From assembly GCA_947687605.1 (NCBI GenBank), contig CANTUT010000949.1:124001-188000 (forward strand): a stretch of 64,000 nt of DNA. The letters are read 5' to 3'. The notes under the pieces were generated by a model. That model made no database searches and was not told where the DNA came from. It saw nothing but the letters and a program-made list of their open reading frames with translations. A program made the position numbers and the translations under genes. The stretch is from Reutealis trisperma (Eukaryota > Streptophyta > Magnoliopsida > Malpighiales > Euphorbiaceae). This document shows positions 1-11,539 of this stretch, in pieces; position 1 is the first letter of the stretch, and every line of letters begins with the position of its first letter.

Positions 1-126
1 AACTGGAGTGGTCCCTTTCTAATAAAAAAGATTTTATCCGAAGGAGCGGCAATCCTGACAGACTTGGATGGCATAGAATTTGCTAGCCCGTGCAACCTGG
101 ATCAACTCAAGAGATACTTTGCATGA
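1..126 (+). CDS. Ty3/gypsy polyprotein C-terminus (end of integrase), partial
   Basis: The window opens inside an open frame that ends with TGA at 124-126. The 41 visible residues run from NWSGPFLIKKIL through ILTDLDG to DQLKRYFA. This W-GPF-I-K / LTDLDG / N-DQLK-YY pattern is the usual C-terminal tail of plant Ty3/gypsy pol (integrase C-terminal part). It fixes the element as plus-stranded, because pol must be followed by the polypurine tract and 3' LTR, which lie at 4976-6490. The rest of gag-pol and the 5' LTR are left of the window. No stop interrupts the visible part, so this copy may be fairly young. The family assignment rests on recalled sequence patterns; the length is short. Confidence 0.8.
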   Translation, partial: NWSGPFLIKKILSEGAAILTDLDGIEFASPCNLDQLKRYFA

Positions 127-540
127 AGCATCTTTGTAACTCATGCATAGCATTTGCAAATCATGATCAGCATTCATTTCCTCAAAATCAGAACTACGTG
201 GACCTGATTCTCCATAAAGAAAAAAAAAAGAGAAAGAAAAATCATAAGTCATTGTAAGGAGATACGTAGGCAGCCCATGCGGGTTCGGTCCAATTCATCA
301 ATAAAACTCTTCATTTTTCACAATCATTCGGCTCTTAATTGTATCATTGAGAAAAATGAATGAAAAATAAAAGCTTGCTAAGTTGAAAACCCGAAAGGGT
401 GGCTTAGGCAAAAATTAGAGCAACAAAAGAGATAAAAAAAAAATGAAATAATGATGTCTTATTTTATCTCATTTAAACTTTGGAACATTTAAAAGAAAAT
501 ACAAACATGGTCAAAAATTTGTCCCAAGCTAAAACAATAA
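127..540 (+). other. Spacer between pol stop and antisense genes
   Basis: About 0.4 kb with no coding frame I can support. It is the convergent 3' region of two opposing transcription units: pol ends at 126 on + and the antisense gene ends at 541 on -. A short line reading ggagatacgtaggcagcc (260-277) resembles a phrase common near gypsy gene ends, but I attach no function to it. Confidence 0.4.
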
Positions 541-1759
541 TCATGTTTCTTCTTCTATCTCCTCAAGAATAGCAGCTCTTTTAGCCTTCTTTGATTTCCA
601 AGAGTTGGCTATCCACCAATCAATATACTGTGTGGATTTACCGCCTTGGTCAGCAGGGCGAACAGCATGAAAACCTCTTACCCATCCATTTCTTACAGCT
701 CGGGCAACAGTCTCGGTAATCAGAACAGACTCAAACAAAGCGCCATCTGGGGGCACGCCCTGACTGTGTCCCATTTGGCGCATAACCCTAGTAGCCTAGT
801 AAAAGGTCACCATCCTCAATCCCAGCAAATAGACCATTTTAAAGCCAAAACTCATGGTCATGAATCTTCTGATTTTATACCATTCACACCTCTACAGCAG
901 GTTGTCAGAGTCCAGCTCCATCAACCATTTTGTGCATTCTTTCTCAGAATCCCGCTTTATCACAATGGTCCGAGTTCTATACCATAAAGCAGAATAGTCC
1001 TTCTTCGTGGGAGGTCCAACTATCCGGAGATGATCTCTCAGCCAAATCTGAAAAGTGCAGAAGAGATAAGCATAAACACAAAAAGTAGTTGATTTGAAAT
1101 ACAGAAGTCAGAATTCAACTAACCTGAAGGATGATAGGGCTAATTGACCACGGCCCTTCAGAAGTACAAGACCTGTCTAAACTCATGATGGTCTCAGCCA
1201 GCACTATAGCTGCAATAGATCTCCGCTCTTCCATTTGCGGAATCAGCTCAGTAACTCTGGCATCACCCCAACCAGTAGAGCTTACAAAAATGTATCCGGC
1301 AGTCAGACAAAAGGATAAAGCCTGCATCCTCAAATAGAACCACCTATCATCCTCAAAATCTTTGGGATCATGAAACTCTGCTATCACAGCATTCAGATCT
1401 ACCCAGTCATCCACCATCATGGGACTAGCAGCCTCAGTGCTCAAATCAAGAAGTCCTTTGAAAGAGTTGAAATACCCTACCTTCTCTACAGGAGTAGCCA
1501 GCACAGCCTCTGGATCAGATCCAAGCAGTACAGAAAATTCCTCAAATGTAGGACACATCTCTTCCATAGATGCCCCAAACCTGAAGACATGGGCAGTTGG
1601 ATCCCAAAAGTGCAAACAGGCGCACAAAAATTCCCAATCCACCTTTATTCCTCTTAAGGTGGGCATAGCGCTTACCCCATACTTTCCTAAATTAATTCTC
1701 TCTACTTTTGTGAGGTTCTTGCACCATAAGAACATCGCATGGCTGAAATAAGGCTCCAT
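541..1759 (-). pseudogene. Antisense DUF7745-like gene, two exons, two premature TAG codons
   Basis: Model: complement(541..1047, 1124..1759), about 380 codons. Exon 1 (212 codons) starts at the ATG at 1759 and ends in ILQ at a donor reading CAG|GTTAGT. The intron (1048-1123) ends TTTTCAG, and exon 2 continues in phase 0 as IWLRDHLRIVG. Exon 1 has FWDP..HVFRFG...MCPTFEEFSVLLG, then AIVLAETIMSLD; exon 2 has VYLLGLRMVTFY and RQMGHSQGVPP, and ends at TGA (543-541). This order matches the DUF7745 family as I recall it, found in many transposon-linked plant proteins and related in style to the plant mobile domain; its function is unknown. Exon 2 carries in-frame TAG codons at 894-892 and 798-796; the second falls where Trp would fit. 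The gene lies antisense between pol and the 3' LTR of family A. A TATA-like TATTTAAATA lies 111 bp upstream. Exon limits are good; current coding ability is doubtful. Confidence 0.7.
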
Positions 1760-1869
1760 TGTGAGAAATAAAAATAAAATTTTTTAATGGAGAGCAAAAA
1801 AAAAATGATTGAAAGTGACTTTTTGAGGCACAAAAATCGAGAAGTACGGACTGACAATGGCCAAAAATC

Positions 1870-1879
1870 TATTTAAATA
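1870..1879 (-). promoter_or_regulatory. TATA-like box of the antisense DUF7745-like gene
   Basis: A palindromic TATTTAAATA lies about 111 bp upstream of the ATG at 1759 on the minus strand. On the far side (about 1905-2060) is a GC-rich block rich in GGCGGC and GCCGCC, the same arrangement (GC block, then TATA) seen in the family A LTR. Placement is by pattern only. Confidence 0.5.
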
Positions 1880-1904
1880 GGCAGATCTGACCTGCAGTTA
1901 ATGG

Positions 1905-2110
1905 CTACCGGCAGCACAGTAATCGTGCCTCCCGGTACGACGGCACGCCGGCCGTACCGCTACGGCGGCGACACGACAGACGTGCCACCTATGGCGGCAG
2001 CGGCACGGTAGCCGTGTCGCCCGTACCGACGGCACACCTACTGTGCCGCCCAAGCTATCTTGCCTCCTTCTCCTTGCCTCCTTCTGCCTCCTTCCCTCAA
2101 AATGAGTTTT
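1905..2110. promoter_or_regulatory. GC-rich, GCCGCC-containing block between the two antisense genes
   Basis: About 150 bp of strongly GC-rich DNA in an AT-rich setting, with repeated short inverted pieces such as GGCACGCCGGCCGTACCG, GGCGGCGACACGAC and GTGCCGCCC, followed to the right by a TTGCCTCC-rich pyrimidine stretch. It resembles in composition and motifs the U3 block of the family A LTR (5139-5390), but I could not align the two base by base. It lies upstream of the DUF7745-like gene's TATA box and may be its upstream control region. Confidence 0.45.
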
Positions 2111-2380
2111 TACATGATTTCGGGTTTAAAATTGTTTATTTTTCTCAAAATCAAGTAGAAGATGAGAGAAAAGCATAAGGTGCAGTGTAATGGAATTCTT
2201 ATTTCAGCCAAACATCCGCATTCATATCATGCACCCACATCATTTAAAACATACATAAAATCATAACATGTCATACATTTCCAAAATGTCACATAAGCAT
2301 ACATCCAAAATATCATGCATACATCCATCATCCATGTATACATGAAAAGGCAAAAAAAAAAAAACTGATAAAACAGGTCT

Positions 2381-4464
2381 CTAGCAACCACGCCTGGGTC
2401 TGCGGCGTCCTCGCCTGGGCACATCCTGTTCGTGACTATCCTCCGTCAAATCTCTTTCATGCAGAAAAGAGGTCAAAGCAAATGCATATCGGCCCAAGAG
2501 GTCGTAATGATAGCGGACAAAACTCATGGGAACCTGAGGAAAAAGATATATCAGAATCAGTGCAAGGCGAAACTGTCAAAAGATTAAGAGTTCCAGCTGA
2601 GCAAAAGTCATTACCTCTGTCACAGTCTCAGGGATGGTAGGAAAGAAGGCTAGACGTGCATTAGGAAGATGATAACGACGTAATTGGTCGTCACCAGAAA
2701 AATAATCCAGATAAGCTGGCAAGCAGACAAGACCAGTAGGCAAGGAAGCTGAATCTGTCGGTCCTCCCACTAAAATATCTAGAGCTGGAGCTGGGGCAGA
2801 GCCACTAGCCCTTGAAGGGCCAACCCCAGCAGGATCAGCTGCAAAGCCTGAATGGCCGGCCATAACGCCTGAAGGTCCGACCCTAGGACCCATGCTGCCA
2901 ACCGGAACAGTACCACCGGCCCGTAAAAAACTCCCAACTCTGGAGGGAGGACCTCGGGAAGATGCTGAACTCAACCTTCTATGAGACGGTTCTCGCATTC
3001 TATCAAAAGGAGGTGTCCCATGCATCAAGGATGTCTCACAGAAGTCATCGTAATCTGCATCCGGCAGCAGAAAATCTAGACAGGAAGCTCCATTAATCCA
3101 CTCATCCTCTCCCAAGATAGCCAGCCCAAATCTCATATCTATCGGAGGTGGCAGTGGCACAACTCTATCTCCTATAACCTGTGCCCTTACCCTCTCCCCC
3201 AAATAAAACATCCTCAGAGACTCACAGCGGAGTAAGAGTCGACAAGAGGCCAGGGCTATGCTAGGCCTGATCCGGTCAGGGATCCACTCCAGGAATCTGA
3301 TAAATGGAGACCATCTCACCTACAAACAGATTGCAATATGCAGTAATAGGAGATGAAACAGTAAGAGACATATTAAGATCAACGGAGAAATACCTGGTTT
3401 GCGATCACAGTAGCAAAGAACTGTCTGCACTAATCAAATGGTTTCATCATGAAGTCAGGTCTGTTGGAAATCCTCCAAATGCGTCCATAAGGAGGATCAA
3501 TAGCATTGGGCTCTTTTAGTGATGGAGCCAACGTCGAAAAATGCTCATAAACCCAGTACTACAGGAAACAGAATTTTGTCAGTCACTTAGGCAGATGTTA
3601 ACCAGCAAAAATATCACAGAGTAATACTTACCTCAAGCACAATGAAGGTACCACCATGCCCGCAAAGTGTGCCACGGGAGATGCTGCACAGCTCGTGATA
3701 CATGGCACAAAGGCCAGCACCTCCCCAGTCGAATTCCCCAATCTCGTCCAGATTCTCCAAGGATCGCAGGATATTCAAATTTATGCAGTCCTTGTAGTTG
3801 TGCAGGAAAGTATAGCTCAAGATAATCAAAGCACAAAGTCTAGCACCCTGATCGACATTATACTGACTAGGAGCCTGACCCATAGTCATCAAAGTCCGGT
3901 GAAGCCAAGAACGTGGGACACTTAGGCTCCCACGAGGGGGATCAGCCCCAATAAGAGCGGCCATCTCTACAGAAGAGCGCTCGATCCATGAAGAATAAAA
4001 CTCGAGGGGACGAGATCTGAAATGCATACCAGTAAGCATGCTCCACTCGAAGGGAGTGACTGTCATCTCACCACAGCCAAAGTGGAATGTGTTTGTAGTA
4101 TCCCACCAATGCTCCACTAATGCTTTGAGCATAATGGCATTAGCTGGCTGTTTGACATCTAGCTCCAGCCACCCGAGCAGTCCGAAGGGTTCAAGACGCA
4201 GACAAACAGCCTTCTGACTAGTCAAGTAAATGCGAACCAGCTCCATGACACTACGGCCACCCCGGGGCCTTAAATTTGTCCTCTGCAATTTTTTGTAAAA
4301 AAAAAAATTATATATTTTGTTGTTATCAGAATTTTTATTTTTAACTGTGCAGGAAAAGGAAAGCATACCTGAATAGTTCCAGTGAAGCTGATGTGCTGCT
4401 CCAGCTCCTTTAGCAATATCTCTGAATTTTCAGCACCCGCTGCTGGCTGGTTGAAGATATCCAT
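2381..4464 (-). pseudogene. Antisense plant mobile domain (PMD) gene, five exons, one premature TAG
   Basis: Model: complement(2381..2533, 2615..3319, 3394..3558, 3632..4282, 4369..4464), 589 codons including stop. All four introns (73-86 bp) are GT-AG and all junctions are phase 0, which strongly supports a real gene. Exon 1 begins MDIFNQPAAG. Exon 2 holds the PMD core (PF10536, the MAIN/MAIL1-like domain): LVEHWWDTTNTFHFGCGEMT, then SMLTGM, and AMYHELCSISRG near its end. Exon 3 continues the domain (YGRIWRISNRP) and carries a TAG at 3432-3430 (about residue 292), where Trp would fit. Exon 4 begins VRWSPFIRFL and ends in a Pro/Gly/Ser-rich tail; exon 5 ends in a basic RRGRRRPRRGC tail before TAG. 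PMD proteins of host plants act in gene silencing and meristem integrity; transposon PMD proteins are of unknown role. It sits antisense between pol and the 3' LTR. Apart from one codon it looks intact. Confidence 0.8.
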
Positions 4465-4584
4465 CAGAAGAGAGTAAAAGAGAGAAAGTAAAATTTGAGA
4501 GAAAAAAAAAAGAAGAGAGAGAGAGAGAAAAGAAGAGAGAGAGAGACAAATGAAGTTACGAGAAAAGAGTGAAGAAGTTAAAGC

Positions 4585-4592
4585 TTTATATA
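4585..4592 (-). promoter_or_regulatory. TATA box of the antisense PMD gene
   Basis: On the minus strand the sequence reads CTCTATATAAAGC, 121-128 bp upstream of the ATG at 4464. Between them lies a purine-rich leader on + (pyrimidine-rich on the transcribed strand). The second PMD copy has a matching CTATATAAAGG about 91-98 bp before its ATG (61570-61577), so the box appears conserved between elements and supports independent transcription of the antisense gene. Confidence 0.65.
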
Positions 4593-4599
4593 GAGGAAA

Positions 4600-4975
4600 A
4601 GGTGGGCCCCCCATCATAACATCTTTTTCACTTTTTGATTCGCAGGTCCAATTCACTTGGTTTTACCATAACAAGCTTATTTTAAGTCAGAATTCAGTGC
4701 CGTCTGAAGCAGTGAATTCGTGGGATTTTTATCCATCTCCAAAAATAGACGGAGTCTCGATCAGAGTCCAGAATCTCCAGAAATTGTAGAAAAACTGAAA
4801 ATTCAAAAATAGCCTAAAAATTGAAAAATAGTCCAAACTAAATCAGAATAGCCAAAGATCATACTTGAAGCTCTTCCATAAATCCCAATACTAAAAGGGA
4901 TGTTCAGAATATTCAGAATGGCATCCTAAGCCTCCGGTTCACACTTATCAAATCTAGCCTCTGTCCGGCCAAATC
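4600..4975 (+). other. Region between PMD promoter and polypurine tract
   Basis: About 0.4 kb without a gene I can support. It is the stretch through which LTR-driven sense transcripts must read and from which the antisense PMD promoter fires. No tandem repeat is visible here, unlike the equivalent region in element A2 (60820-61400). Confidence 0.4.
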
Positions 4976-4991
4976 AGATAAAGGGGGCAGC
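4976..4991 (+). other. Polypurine tract of family A
   Basis: Reads AGATAAAGGGGGCAGC and directly abuts the TGTGAACCC start of the LTR. The equivalent stretch in the minus-strand copies reads GAAGAGGGGGGCAAC (60794-60780) and GATGAGGGGGCAAC (52069-52056). A purine tract at exactly this spot in all three copies is what sets the true transcription direction of the family. Confidence 0.75.
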
Positions 4992-5138
4992 TGTGAACCC
5001 TCAAAAATGCACCTCCAGTGGATTGTCTTTCAATTACAAATCCACAAAATCAAGCAGAGCTCGAATCGGAGCTGAAACGAGCCCGAAACGGACAGAAACA
5101 GATTAAGCCGCGCGAGTGGTGTAGGGAGGCATGATTTT

Positions 5139-5390
5139 CGTGCCGCCCAGGAGGTGGCACGCATGTCGTGCTGCCGGGAGATGACTATGCCGCCGTTGCG
5201 GCAGGGAAATCTTGCCGCCCAGGAGGCGGCACGCATGCCATGCCACCGGGAAATGACCATGCCGCCGGTGTGGCATGGAAATCATGCCGCCGTCATGGCG
5301 GCACGTCTGGCGTGCCGCCCAGACGACCGGCATGTCAGCCGTGCTGCGCTTGCCGCCAATGCCGCGCTGATGTCGCCGTTTGTACCGCCA
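5139..5390 (+). promoter_or_regulatory. GCCGCC-core cluster in LTR U3
   Basis: Seven TGCCGCC and two GGCGGCA motifs fall within roughly 220 bp just upstream of the LTR TATA box. GCCGCC is the core of the GCC box bound by AP2/ERF transcription factors, so the cluster could be an enhancer; that is inference. The alternating orientations could also form hairpins. The equivalent part of the other LTRs is GC-rich too but strongly diverged, e.g. 9180-9330 and 51640-51790. Confidence 0.55.
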
Positions 5391-5409
5391 ACACCTCCTC
5401 TGTCAGCTC

Positions 5410-5417
5410 TATAAATA
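5410..5417 (+). promoter_or_regulatory. LTR TATA box
   Basis: TATAAATA in the context GCTCTATAAATAGC, directly downstream of the GC-rich block. The minus-strand LTR copies have TATAAATA at the matching place (for example 40747-40740). Transcription start (U3/R border) should lie about 30 bp downstream, near 5440-5450. Confidence 0.65.
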
Positions 5418-6490
5418 GCAGCCTCCTCCAGCCTCATTTAGGCACAGTTTCACACGAATTCCAACAATTCCTAATAGATTCTAAAGCATTTTAGAGCATT
5501 TCAAAGCAATTCAGGCATATTTTTTGTTTTTATACTCACACAGTTGCTGCTTCTAGATCCAGATTCCAAGCTTCCTTTGAATTCAAGGTGGAGTTGAGAT
5601 CCGAAGCCAAACTAGTTCCATTCATTCGAAAGCTGAGAAAAGCAAAGGTATAATCCCTTTCCCATTTTAAAATTCTAAATTCAGATCTAGAATTTTCTTT
5701 AGGTCTAAAACTGAAAAGATCTAAATAACTTATTAATTTAAGGATCAGAATTAAGTTAATAAGCAAACCAACACATTTTTAAACCCTTCCTTCGCAAGAA
5801 GGGAGAACTGCGTGGGGTTTGATTCCTATTCAATAGGATATGCAGGCTGCCATTCTGAAAGGCATCAACTCCAAAAATCTTTTTATTAATATTGTTTTCC
5901 TTTTTATTTTGATTTTTTCATATTAATATTTTACTTGTGATTTTATTTTGGTTTATTTTGGGGAATGTGTGCTTTTCCTAGTACCCATAAGGGCTAGAGT
6001 AAAGATCCCATTTGTTTCATTTGTTTTGATATTGTAATAACTAAGTAAGATTTATCTTGCCTATTTATTTATTATTATCATTCCATCACATCATATACAT
6101 ATATATGTTCATTTATCATTATATTTTTGTTCATGTATACACAAAAATTCAATTTTAAGAGTTATTTTGCATTTCAAGCCAAGCTAAAGAAAATAACATT
6201 TTCTTAAATTGTGTAATTACCAAAACCTGATCCCCGAACCCTCCTTGGTCACTCGTGGATTGGTGCACTTTTCCATTGGGATAAATCAAATTATTTTGGA
6301 GTCAATCATGTTGGGTTTTCTTTAATTTTCCCAATTAAAATAAATAAATTAAAGTGGCGACTCACTTTTCAACCTTCAAAATACAAAAATCAATTTTTCG
6401 AACTCACAGCGAGTTCCAATCGTGGAGTTTCTCCCGAAGAGCATTTCGGTCCCTCGGCGGATCGGACCGGTGCTCGGGCGAGGCCTCACA

Positions 6491-6695
6491 CTAACTAATG
6501 ATTAATAGCCATATTAACTCCTAACAAATAAGCATTAAGCTCACTAATAATGAAAATCTCATCATTACACCACGTTAATGCTGAATTAAAAACAAGAGAA
6601 ACTCAAAAGACGATTAGCAATCCTATGCTCCGTATGTTACAGAAGCAAGGACCCACAACACTGAATATATATATATTAGAGGTCACAAGATCTCT
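6491..6695 (-). mobile_element. Family B Ty3/gypsy internal stub
   Basis: About 0.2 kb of the untranslated leader of a minus-strand gypsy-type element, lying between its primer-binding site and the point where family A inserted. No coding frame is visible. The remainder of B's interior should continue to the left of the family A element, outside the window. Confidence 0.5.
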
Positions 6696-6707
6696 GCTCT
6701 GATACCA
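6696..6707 (-). other. Family B primer-binding site (initiator tRNA-Met type)
   Basis: On the minus strand it reads TGGTATCAGAGC, the classic plant LTR-retrotransposon primer-binding site complementary to the 3' end of initiator tRNA-Met. It sits 4 nt from the LTR end (GGCGTGACA), as expected. This fixes family B as minus-stranded with its 5' LTR to the right. Confidence 0.8.
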
Positions 6708-7993
6708 CTTTTGTCACGCCTGAACCCGAAGGCACGTGACCGGCACTAGGACACAGGAAATGCATGTGGCTACTAGTGCCTGTAGTAAGCCTAACTAAAA
6801 CACACAATAGAAAGCCCAAAACTGAAAAGGGCTATGGGCCCAAATAAGTTAAGTAGATCTAAAAGAATCACAACATAAAATAAAATTTCATTGGGCCAAC
6901 AACTCATTTATTTCATAAATGTAGTAAATCATAAAAGGGTTCTGCTTAAGAACATATTACAACTCTTTAAAATACATAACTGAATATTAAACAATGTATA
7001 AGTACAAAGTATAACATTGCGGAGTTCTAGAGCTATATTTACCATTATACATATATTATAATTCTTAATACTCACTAGTATAAATTACTGCCGAAGGGAA
7101 ATTGACAGTTTACTCAATTACAACTCTTTCACATGCTCATTCCCTGACCTGAAAACAATAAAAGGAATAGGAATGAGCGTTTGACTTAGTGAATGATAAT
7201 AGCTAACATATTAGACTGGCGTCCTACAGACAGATTCTAATGCTCATGCTATGCACTATGTCATAGAGACAGACAAGTAATACAATCAAGTAAGGATGGG
7301 ATATGGTCCACAGTACCATACTAATACTCAATATGAGGAGCCGATCCCCCTATCCTGGCTCTCTAAATCCAATAATCTGTCTCTTATATCCAATGGGCCC
7401 AGCCAGCACTGGTTTGTACCATGCAGTCCTAACTCGACTGGTGGTGGCCTTAGCGATGAGCAGGCTCGGCCAGCATATACTAGTCATAGCTCATCTTCTC
7501 AACATCTCAACAGAATCATAATCATAATAGTAACCATATCCATACTCATATCAAAAGTTCCTAGGTGGTACTACATCCTCCCAACCTCCATCCATCAACC
7601 ATAATCACAATACAACACAGAATACAAAATATTAAGTCATTATTCACAATTAAATGTTACATGCTTATATGCAATAGTAGTGCATAATATACATATATAT
7701 ATACACACTGAAATGCAGATGTATATGGAAATAGGATAATACATTAGTGAGTATCACTCACCTAACTGATGACGCTTATGACTGGCTTTCCTCGGAAGTG
7801 CAGCCTTTGGAAACCAGAAGACGTTGACACCTTGCAACAACGGACATCATTAGGATAAGAATCACACTTAACTAGACACAATTTAAAGATTATTGAGATT
7901 TTGATCGAGGTCTCGACAACTGAACAATTACTCTAAAGACTGCTAAACATAAAATAACTTATTTAACGACTGAAATATAAGAGTTTTGGGTTA

Positions 7994-9630
<1,637 letters not shown>

Positions 9631-10319
9631 GGTTAACCTTCACGAATTTCGATCATACAGATGTCGAGAATCGCACTGGAATGTCGAAACGGAGCTGCTG
9701 GACTGCCCCACGCTCAACTGCCACGCGCCGCCGCCGGCCCACCACGCGTCACCGTTGCTGGTAGCAGATCTGGGTGATTTCCACACCAGTAGGTTCACCT
9801 CGATGCTAGGATCATGAAAATGGTCACCACTCACTGTCACTCGCCCTCCAGCCGCCGAAAAATTCCTCCAAAGGTTCGGATTGCATTTTTTGATCTCCTC
9901 CTCCAGTGATCCTCAGGGGGCAAAGTTGGTACCAAATTAAAGCTCTCATCCTCAGGAGTTGAATGACACCAAAATTGTCGGATTCTGCTGCCGGAATCGG
10001 TCGAAAAATCGAATTAAGGTCTCGGTGACTGGATTTCTTCTTCGCGCGAGTTCTCCGTCGTCCATCGGTCGATCCATGATCTGCCACCTCCCTTGGGGTC
10101 GCCAGACAGTGGGCTAGCTACTGGTTGTGGCGGTGCAGCCCACAGCCAAACGGGTGGTGGCTTACCACCACCACACTCTCCCTCTCTCTCTCCGCCTGTT
10201 TCTGCCTCTCTCCTTCTCGTCTGTTCCTTCCTTCCTGGCAGCCAATAACTGCTGCTTCCTCTTTTTTTTTTTTTCCTTTTTCTTTTCCTTCCTTTCCTTC
10301 TCTTTCTTAACACCAATAT

Positions 10320-10440
10320 CTATATATATATACTAATATACATGTATTTATATAAATATAACACTACACACACACATATATATATATATATACAAGTTAA
10401 TAATAATAATAATAACAATAACACTAACAACAACAACAAC

Positions 10441-10481
<41 letters not shown>

Positions 10482-10560
10482 TGATAATATTAACAACAAT
10501 AATACTAATAATAATAATAATAATAATAATTTACAACATAAACTCATATATATATAACAA
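10320..10560. repeat. (AT)n, (AC)n and (AAT)n/(AAC)n microsatellite cluster
   Basis: Compound simple repeats: TATATATA, ACACACAC, then runs of AAT with AAC interruptions at about 10400-10480 and again at 10505-10535. The long poly-Asn or poly-Leu frames here are products of the repeat, not genes. Confidence 0.9.
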
Positions 10561-10950
10561 TAATACTATTAACGCTAATAATAGTTCAAATAATAAAATT
10601 TATTTGTAATAATAATAATTATAATGGAAATCCAAACATCTGATAAAAATACTATAATTAAACTTATAATATTAATTAACACCTTTGTTAATACTCAAAT
10701 ATCAAAATATAATTTCAGAATAATATTACATATTACTTCCTTCAATTGTGTATACATATATAATACTTAAATAAAATTACCATTAATAATACATATTCAA
10801 ATAGTATGAATATTTATAATTTAGTAAAATATAACTCCAATTCTTACTTTAATAAGGAAAATAATAAAATAATATGTTTCCGTATAAAAATAGAATTTTA
10901 TAAAATAAATGAAAATTCAGGGTATTTCATTTTCTTTTTCTGCCACTGCT
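10561..10950. other. AT-rich non-coding DNA
   Basis: About 390 bp of AT-rich sequence without frame, repeat unit or terminal repeat that I can support. Confidence 0.4.
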
Positions 10951-11525
10951 TCTTATAAAACTAAAAGTAATTTTTATAATTTATAAATTATTACTAGTGA
11001 TTAAAACAACTAATTTTAAAATTTATAATAGGACAAAGTAATAATTTACAAAATGAAAATCAAATTATAATTTCTTTAACTTGTTAATATTTGAATAATC
11101 AAAGTCAAAAGAATTTCTCTAACTTCTAAATATTTGAAAAAATAATTTTGCTTATTATTATTAAATGAACTATCAATTAGTACATTTTCTTTTTTTGTTG
11201 CTTTTTCTTATAGAATCAAAAGTAATTTTTCTAATTTATAAATTATTACTAATAATTAAAACAACTAATTTTAAAATTTATAATGGGACAAAATAATAAT
11301 TTATAAAATAAAAGTCAAATTAACGTCTTCTTATAGAATCAAAAGTAATTTTTCTAATCTACAAATTATTACTAATAGTTAAAATAACTAATTTTAAAAT
11401 TTATAATGGGACAAAATAATAATTTATAAAATGAAAGTCAAATTATAATTTCTCTAACTTGTTAATATTTGAATAATCAAAGTTAAAAGAATTTCTCTAA
11501 CTTCTAAATATTTAAAAAAAATTAA
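10951..11525. repeat. Three diverged direct repeats of about 110-120 bp
   Basis: Copies start near 10953, 11207 and 11328. Each runs through CTTATA-AA-C(T)AAAAGTAATTTT, TTATAAATTATTACTA and AACTAATTTTAAAATTTATAAT, then GGACAAA-TAATAATTTA. The first and third copies share a longer tail containing TTGTTAATATTTGAATAATC and GAATTTCTCTAACTTCTAAA, so the ancestral unit was about 200 bp and the middle copy is shortened. Function unknown; no coding content. Confidence 0.75.
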
Positions 11526-11539
11526 AAAAATATAAATTA

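Larger units (their letters stand above)
1..6490 (+). mobile_element. Family A Ty3/gypsy (Tat/Ogre-like) retrotransposon, 3' half
   Basis: Order on the + strand: pol C-terminus (1-126), antisense DUF7745-like gene (1759-541), antisense PMD gene (4464-2381), polypurine tract (4976-4991), 3' LTR (4992-6490). About 4.9 kb lies between the end of pol and the 3' LTR, far longer than in compact gypsy elements. Extra antisense ORFs in this position are known from Tat/Ogre-lineage gypsy elements, which is why I place it there; lineage assignment would need the reverse transcriptase, which is outside the window. The right border (6490/6491) is inside family B sequence, 0.2 kb from B's primer-binding site, so A jumped into an older element. 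Confidence 0.75.
4992..6490 (+). repeat. Family A LTR (3' LTR), 1499 bp
   Basis: Begins TGTGAACCC and ends GGCCTCACA, giving TGTGA/TCACA inverted termini. Five further copies of this LTR lie in the window, all on the minus strand. Internal landmarks: GC-rich GCCGCC block (5139-5390), TATAAATA (5410-5417), a conserved CTAGTACCCATAAGGGCTAG (about 5978-5997), and a T-rich U5 region. The LTR has no coding frame. The right flank, from 6491, is family B internal sequence. Confidence 0.85.

Noticed and set aside
5030..5494. Overlapping His/Cys/Arg-rich frames in the LTR GC block
   Set aside because: They arise from repeated GCCGCC motifs on both strands, have no start context, and are not shared by other LTR copies.
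4992..6490. Reading family A in the opposite direction, with the PMD genes as sense genes after a 5' LTR
   Set aside because: The purine tracts next to TGTGAACCC, the TATAAATA orientation and the plus-strand pol C-terminus at 1-126 all require the LTR to read TGTGAACC...CCTCACA; the PMD genes are therefore antisense.
10014..10316. Basic 100-codon minus-strand frame
   Set aside because: Lys/Arg-rich reading of a pyrimidine tract in LTR B; no domain.
10320..10557. Poly-Asn and poly-Leu frames
   Set aside because: Products of (AAT)n/(AAC)n runs.
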